This document shows, one piece after another, positions 5,981-9,501 of a DNA stretch of 9,501 nt (positions are counted from its first letter, which is position 1; the number at the start of each line of letters is the position of its first letter). Under the pieces are notes generated by a model that saw only the letters and a program-made list of their open reading frames with translations, searched no databases and was not told the DNA's origin. The DNA comes from Ruminococcus sp. (lineage in GTDB: Bacteria; Bacillota; Clostridia; Oscillospirales; Acutalibacteraceae): NCBI GenBank assembly GCA_003521625.1, contig DPHV01000020.1, positions 1 to 9,501 on the forward strand. Direction: 5' to 3'. The position numbers and the translations under genes were made by a program.

Positions 5981-7012
5981 TTAGCCTAATTCAGCGAAAT
6001 ACTTGATTGTTCTAACCATCTGGCTTGTGTATGAGTTCTCGTTGTCATACCAAGAAACAACCTGTACCTCATAGAGGTCGTCAGCAATCTTTGAAACCAT
6101 TGTCTGTGTAGCGTCAAAGAGTGAGCCGTACTTCATACCGATAACGTCTGAAGAAACAATCTGATCCTCGTTATAGCCGAATGACTCAGAAGCAGCAGCC
6201 TTCATAGCAGCGTTGATGCCTTCAACTGTAACGTCTGTGCCCTTAACAACAGCTGTGAGAATTGTTGTTGAACCTGTGGGAACGGGTACACGCTGAGCTG
6301 AACCGATGAGCTTGCCGTTAAGCTCGGGAATTACAAGACCGATAGCCTTTGCAGCGCCTGTTGAGTTAGGAACGATGTTAGCAGCGCCTGCTCTTGCTCT
6401 TCTGAGGTCGCCCTTTCTGTGAGGACCGTCAAGAATCATCTGGTCGCCTGTGTAAGCGTGGATTGTTGACATAATACCGCTCTGGATTTCAGCGTACTTG
6501 TTAAGAGTATCAGCCATGGGAGCGAGGCAGTTTGTTGTGCAGGAAGCAGCAGAAATGATTGTGTCGTCTGCTGTAAGAGTCTTTTCGTTTACGCTGTAAA
6601 CGATTGTCTTAAGGTCGTTGCCTGCGGGAGCAGAAATAACAACCTTCTTTGCGCCTGCGTCAATGTGAGCCTGGCTCTTTGCCTTTGAGCAGTAGAAGCC
6701 TGTGCACTCGAGAACAACGTCTACGCCGATTTCGCCCCAGGGAAGCTCAGCAGCGTTGGGCTTAGCGTAAATTGTGATTTCCTTACCGTCAACGATAATT
6801 GAACCTTCGCCTGCTTCTACAGTGTGAAGACCTTCACCGATTCTGCCGCAGTAACCGCCCTGTGCTGTGTCGTACTTAAGAAGGTTAGCGAGCATTTTGG
6901 GATCTGTAAGATCGTTGATAGCTACTACTTCGTAGCCCTCAGCGCCGAACATCTGTCTGAAAGCAAGACGTCCGATACGGCCGAAGCCGTTAATTGCAAC
7001 TTTAACTGACAT
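5981..7012 (-). CDS. gap: Glyceraldehyde-3-phosphate dehydrogenase, phosphorylating, NAD-dependent
   Basis: This 343-aa enzyme, of normal length, catalyses oxidation and phosphorylation of glyceraldehyde 3-phosphate to 1,3-bisphosphoglycerate in cytoplasmic glycolysis. The NAD-binding loop NGFGRIGR is at residues 8-15, and Asp34 is in the position typical of NAD preference. The catalytic motif SCTTNC (157-162) has the nucleophile Cys158, and His185 in STIHAYT is the partner base. RRARAGAANIVPNSTGAAKA (204-223) and WYDNE (321-325) are further family hallmarks. AGGAGG at 7021-7026 is 8 nt before the start. The gene stands alone, with its own promoter and terminator; pgk and tpiA, its usual neighbours in many Firmicutes, are absent here. 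Regulation by an inverted-repeat array upstream of the promoter is possible. Confidence 0.98.
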   Translation of the reverse strand: MSVKVAINGFGRIGRLAFRQMFGAEGYEVVAINDLTDPKMLANLLKYDTAQGGYCGRIGEGLHTVEAGEGSIIVDGKEITIYAKPNAAELPWGEIGVDVVLECTGFYCSKAKSQAHIDAGAKKVVISAPAGNDLKTIVYSVNEKTLTADDTIISAASCTTNCLAPMADTLNKYAEIQSGIMSTIHAYTGDQMILDGPHRKGDLRRARAGAANIVPNSTGAAKAIGLVIPELNGKLIGSAQRVPVPTGSTTILTAVVKGTDVTVEGINAAMKAAASESFGYNEDQIVSSDVIGMKYGSLFDATQTMVSKIADDLYEVQVVSWYDNENSYTSQMVRTIKYFAELG

Positions 7013-7045
7013 AAAAAATTCCTCCTAAATATTTAAGGTAGTCTT

Positions 7046-7074
7046 ATTATATTACATTTTTTTCATTTCTTCAA
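7046..7074 (-). promoter_or_regulatory. Promoter of gap
   Basis: On the minus strand TTGAAG (7074-7069), a 17-nt spacer and a perfect TATAAT (7051-7046) are present. The expected start near 7039 gives a leader of about 27 nt that contains the AGGAGG site. Confidence 0.75.
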
Positions 7075-7108
7075 TAGGTTTGATAAAGATTTAACGAAAA
7101 AATTTTTT

Positions 7109-7144
7109 GATTTTTACAAAATATGTAAAAATCACGATTTTACA
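7109..7144. promoter_or_regulatory. Inverted-repeat array upstream of the gap promoter, possible operator
   Basis: GATTTTTACA (7109-7118) and TGTAAAAATC (7124-7133) form a perfect 10-bp inverted repeat with a 5-nt centre. A third, slightly shortened arm, GATTTTACA (7136-7144), faces the second arm to make an overlapping palindrome. It lies 35-70 nt upstream of the gap -35 box. The pattern does not match the CggR, Rex or GlnR consensus sites that I know, so the binding protein is unknown. Confidence 0.5.
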
Positions 7145-7240
7145 AGCTGTTTTTGGTTAATTATTTTTTATTCCTTGACAAAATGACAAGATTTTTTACG
7201 TTTACGCAATTATTTATCTGCAAAAACACAACACTTATTC

Positions 7241-7269
7241 TTGACAATTGAAAATAATTATTATAGAAT
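7241..7269 (+). promoter_or_regulatory. Strong plus-strand promoter in the rny upstream region
   Basis: A perfect TTGACA (7241-7246), a 17-nt spacer and TAGAAT (7264-7269) are seen. A second TAGAAT follows at 7275-7280. Predicted transcription start is about 7276, directly at the first base of a hairpin. Confidence 0.7.
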
Positions 7270-7275
7270 TAGTAT

Positions 7276-7337
7276 AGAATTCCGTAATTGCGGATTTCTG
7301 CAAGAAACAACATTGTTATGTTTTTTGCAACTTTTTT
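7276..7337 (+). ncRNA. Candidate ~62-nt small RNA or rny leader attenuator
   Basis: Starting at the predicted transcription start are two adjacent hairpins. The first pairs GAATTCCG (7277-7284) with CGGATTTC (7291-7298), with one mismatch. The second pairs TGCAAGAAACA (7299-7309) with TGTTTTTTGCA (7319-7329) over 11 bp with one G-U. Six T follow at 7332-7337, as in an intrinsic terminator. Promoter, structure and terminator fit a compact non-coding RNA, or a leader that ends early transcription ahead of rny. The second stem is AU-rich, so termination may be partial. No known RNA family was recognised. Confidence 0.4.
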
Positions 7338-7487
7338 AATCAGACTCTTTACAGAGCCGTTTTTATAGATATTTTTTATTAATTATATCAACATTTTTGT
7401 TTTTTTACGCTTTAGGCGATAGTAGGATGAATCTGAAACGCAATTTTGCTTTTCGGAAAACTTGTAATTAATTTGAAGAGGAAAATA

Positions 7488-7516
7488 TTGACTGTTATTC
7501 CGTATTAAGGTAATAT
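7488..7516 (+). promoter_or_regulatory. Second candidate promoter for rny
   Basis: TTGACT (7488-7493), a 17-nt spacer and TAATAT (7511-7516) are seen; the -10 matches consensus at four of six positions. It would give rny a leader of about 170 nt and bypass the upstream terminator-like hairpin. Confidence 0.4.
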
Positions 7517-7552
7517 TTCGTTTTGTTTTGATTACACCTTCAATACGCCCTG

Positions 7553-7604
7553 AATTTAAAAAATATGATGTAAAATTTAAAAAAATATGATGTAAAATTT
7601 AAAA
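7553..7604. repeat. 22-bp AT-rich tandem repeat, about 2.4 copies
   Basis: ATATGATGTAAAATTT occurs at 7563 and 7585, period 22, flanked by further AATTTAAA copies at 7553 and 7597. No coding potential is seen. It lies about 90 nt before the rny start, inside the predicted leader. Confidence 0.8.
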
Positions 7605-7677
7605 TTGAATATCTGATTAACGGCACCTTAAAGGTTTTGTGATTGGGAATTAAATTTATGAAACGAAAAATCAGACT

Positions 7678-7686
7678 AAGGAGGTG
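7678..7686 (+). promoter_or_regulatory. Ribosome binding site of rny
   Basis: AAGGAGGTG closely matches the anti-Shine-Dalgarno complement and ends 6 nt before the ATG at 7693. A GTG that could open the frame at 7684 is part of this site itself, so it is not the start. Confidence 0.9.
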
Positions 7687-7692
7687 TCCGAA

Positions 7693-9246
7693 ATGCAGTT
7701 ATGGATTGCCATTATCTGCATAGTTGCTGCGGTGTTAATCGGCGGAGCAGTCGGTGTTTTTGCCGGCATTACCATCAGAAAAAACACTGCTGAAAAAGAA
7801 ATCGGCAGTGCTGAAGAAGAAGCAAGAAAAATTGTTGCCGACGCTATAAAAACTGCCGAAGCCAAGAAGAAGGAAGTAGTCCTTGAGGGTAAGGACGAGG
7901 TTCATCGCTTCAGAACCGAAAGCGAAAAGGAGCTTGCCGACAGGCGCAAGGAAGTTCAGCGTCAGGAACGCCGCATTCAGCAGAAGGAAGAAACTCTCGA
8001 CCGAAAGCTCGACCATATGGAGCAGAAGGAAGAGAAGGTAAGCAAAAAACTCAAAGAAGCAGAGGTTAAGCTTGAGGAAGTTGAAACTCTCAAGAAGAGC
8101 CAGTTTGAAATGCTTGAAAAAATTTCGGGTTACACGGCTGAACAGGCAAAGAGCTATTTGCTTTCACAGCTTGAGAGCGAGCTTGCTCACGAAAAATCGG
8201 TCAAGATTATGGAGTATACTGAGCAGCTTAAGGATGAAGCCGACGACAAGGCGAGAAATATTATCTCGCTTGCTATTCAGCGACTTGCCGCAGAGCAGGT
8301 TGCCGAGGCTACAATTTCTGTTGTTCCGCTCCCCAATGACGAGATGAAAGGTCGTATCATCGGACGTGAGGGCAGAAACATCAGAGCTATCGAAACACTT
8401 ACGGGCGTTGATTTGATTATCGACGATACTCCCGAGGCAATCACGCTTTCGTGCTTTGAGCCGGTAAGACGTGAGGTTGCCAGAATCGCACTTGAAAGAC
8501 TTATTTCCGACGGACGTATTCATCCGGCGAGAATTGAAGAAACTGTTGAAAAGGCAAGACGTGAGGTTGACGCAACAATCAAGCACGAGGGCGAAAGAGC
8601 CGTTCTTGAGGCAGGCGTTCACAATGTTCACCCCGAGCTTGTCAAACTGCTCGGCAGACTCCGCTACCGTACAAGCTACGGTCAGAACGTGCTTAATCAT
8701 TCTCTTGAGGTTTCCTACCTTGCAGGAATGATGGCAAGCGAGCTTGGTCTTGACCCGACAATTGCAAGACGTGCCGGCTTGCTCCACGATATAGGCAAGT
8801 CAATCGACCACGAGGTTGAGGGCACACACATTCAGATAGGCGTTGACCTTGCGAGAAAGTACAAGGAAAGCGACGCCGTTATCCACGCTATCCACGCCCA
8901 CCACGGCGACGTTGAGGCAAAGACAATAGTAGCCTGTCTTGTTCAGGCTGCCGACGCACTTTCGGCTGCACGTCCCGGTGCAAGACGTGAAAATGTTGAA
9001 AACTACATCAAACGTCTGCAGATGCTTGAAGAGGTTGCTTCTTCGTTTGACGGAGTTGAGCGCACCTTTGCTATTCAGGCGGGCAGAGAAGTTCGTGTAA
9101 TGGTTAAGCCCGAGATAGTAAACGACGAGCGTATGATTCCGCTTGCAAGAGAAATCTGCAAGAAGATTGAGGAAGAGCTTGAATATCCCGGACAGATTAA
9201 GGTTAATATTATCCGAGAGAACAGGGCAACCGACTACGCAAAATAA
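7693..9246 (+). CDS. rny: Ribonuclease Y, membrane-anchored endoribonuclease
   Basis: The protein is 517 aa, near the usual ~520. RNase Y starts mRNA decay at the inner face of the membrane and is a core of the Firmicute RNA-degradation machinery. The N-terminus is one membrane anchor (about residues 3-28). A long, highly charged coiled coil runs to about 205. The KH RNA-binding domain has GRIIGREGRNIR at 220-231. The HD hydrolase domain follows, with NHS at 335-337, the metal-binding LLHDIGK around His365-Asp366 and HAHHGD at 401-406; all expected catalytic residues are present. The start is set by the ribosome site at 7678-7686. The gene is probably monocistronic: a strong terminator follows 45 nt after the stop. 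Its long upstream region holds two candidate promoters and a terminator-like hairpin. Confidence 0.97.
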   Translation: MQLWIAIICIVAAVLIGGAVGVFAGITIRKNTAEKEIGSAEEEARKIVADAIKTAEAKKKEVVLEGKDEVHRFRTESEKELADRRKEVQRQERRIQQKEETLDRKLDHMEQKEEKVSKKLKEAEVKLEEVETLKKSQFEMLEKISGYTAEQAKSYLLSQLESELAHEKSVKIMEYTEQLKDEADDKARNIISLAIQRLAAEQVAEATISVVPLPNDEMKGRIIGREGRNIRAIETLTGVDLIIDDTPEAITLSCFEPVRREVARIALERLISDGRIHPARIEETVEKARREVDATIKHEGERAVLEAGVHNVHPELVKLLGRLRYRTSYGQNVLNHSLEVSYLAGMMASELGLDPTIARRAGLLHDIGKSIDHEVEGTHIQIGVDLARKYKESDAVIHAIHAHHGDVEAKTIVACLVQAADALSAARPGARRENVENYIKRLQMLEEVASSFDGVERTFAIQAGREVRVMVKPEIVNDERMIPLAREICKKIEEELEYPGQIKVNIIRENRATDYAK

Positions 9247-9290
9247 CCCCGACAATAACCGGTTTTCGGTCAACATATTTTAAATTTCAG

Positions 9291-9322
9291 CTGACATCGC
9301 ACTTGTTGCGGTGTCAGTTTTT
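9291..9322 (+). terminator. Terminator of rny
   Basis: CTGACATCGCA (9291-9301) pairs with TGCGGTGTCAG (9307-9317) over 11 bp with one G-T wobble; the loop is 5 nt and five T follow. A smaller hairpin (ACCG/CGGT, 9258-9270) precedes it. Confidence 0.92.
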
Positions 9323-9370
9323 ATTGTCTGCGAATTACCTTGATTTGTAGAAGTTTTATGCTCGGTTTGT

Positions 9371-9409
9371 AATATAAACGATAATTTAGCCGAGTGCCTC
9401 GGCTCGCAA
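9371..9409. repeat. Second copy of the intergenic repeat modules
   Basis: AATATAAACGATAATTTAG (9371-9389) matches 68-86 at 18 of 19 positions in the same orientation. It merges into hairpin AGCCGAG (9388-9394) / CTCGGCT (9398-9404), loop TGC. Bases 9386-9409 match the reverse complement of 191-214 at 22 of 24 positions. Different arrangement of the same parts at the two ends indicates a modular dispersed repeat. Confidence 0.7.
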
Positions 9410-9501
9410 ATCGAGTGGAAAAGTCAGTTTGTTTGGAGACAATTGTAGCCCGAATTTTAAATTGCTATATAGGTAACGTTTTGTTACTATTGTAGCGAGC
9501 G
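9410..9501. other. Terminal intergenic sequence, no gene seen
   Basis: The short direct repeat ATTGTAGC occurs at 9442-9449 and 9489-9496; its reverse complement core CTACAAT also lies in the left-edge repeat chain (176-182). A weak 5-bp hairpin, GTAAC/GTTAC, spans 9473-9487. This is probably more of the same repeat mosaic, cut off by the window edge. Confidence 0.4.

Larger units (their letters stand above)
7013..7692. other. 680-nt AT-rich divergent intergenic region between gap and rny
   Basis: No convincing protein gene was found here. Reading left to right it holds the gap ribosome site and promoter (7021-7074), an inverted-repeat array (7109-7144), a small imperfect palindrome (7174-7190), a strong plus-strand promoter with two hairpins and a T-run (7241-7337), a second plus-strand promoter candidate (7488-7516), a 22-bp tandem repeat (7553-7604) and the rny ribosome site. 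It is unusually long for two housekeeping genes, which suggests layered control of rny. Confidence 0.8.

Noticed and set aside
7345..7365. Second terminator-like hairpin (CTCT/AGAG followed by T-run) after the candidate small RNA
   Set aside because: The stem is only 4 bp with an interrupting mismatch beyond; too weak to call.
7427..7471. Short ORF of 14 codons in the gap-rny intergenic region
   Set aside because: There is no properly spaced ribosome site and it is too short to support without conservation data.
8164..8787. Minus-strand frame of 207 codons within rny
   Set aside because: It lies entirely opposite a well-supported RNase Y gene and shows no recognisable domain. A second long minus-strand frame at 8800-9276 is rejected for the same reasons.

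Overview
The window looks like chromosomal DNA from a low-GC, anaerobic Clostridia-class Firmicute, most likely an Oscillospiraceae/Ruminococcus-type gut bacterium. This rests on strong AGGAGG-type ribosome binding sites, AT-rich gaps, a SdpR/SdpI pair, RNase Y, and two secreted proteins ending in type I dockerins with Thr/Pro or leucine-rich-repeat regions. The genus is inferred; there is no rRNA here.

Layout. Positions 1-224 hold a terminator from an upstream gene and then a chain of four hairpins that look like modular intergenic repeats. At 225-1283 (+) is a FkbM-family methyltransferase. It overlaps by 4 nt, tail to tail, a small unrecognised membrane protein (1280-1861, -). At 2072-3023 (+) is a two-gene operon, an ArsR/SdpR-like repressor and a SdpI-like membrane protein, with a clear promoter and a palindromic operator over the predicted transcription start. 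A bidirectional terminator (3035-3072) separates it from a convergent two-gene minus-strand operon (5699 to 3089): a BspA-type leucine-rich-repeat protein with a C-terminal dockerin, then a second secreted dockerin protein with a possible cohesin-like sandwich domain. Next comes gap, glyceraldehyde-3-phosphate dehydrogenase (5981-7012, -), as a single-gene unit. A 680-nt gap (7013-7692) holds the gap promoter, an inverted-repeat array, a possible small RNA and a 22-bp tandem repeat. rny, encoding RNase Y (7693-9246, +), follows with its own terminator. The final ~170 nt contain a second copy of the repeat modules seen at the left edge.

How the parts fit. Most units appear independently transcribed. 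gap and rny are housekeeping genes for glycolysis and mRNA turnover. The dockerin pair is secreted and presumably docks onto a cellulosome-like scaffold or acts at the cell surface. SdpR/SdpI is an autoregulated immunity-like module with no toxin gene visible. I see no CRISPR array, phage, transposase or evident new defence system. The most notable points are regulatory: a terminator embedded in the antisense coding sequence of the membrane protein, the sdpR operator, the candidate small RNA/attenuator before rny, the inverted-repeat array before gap, and the repeat modules shared by both window ends.
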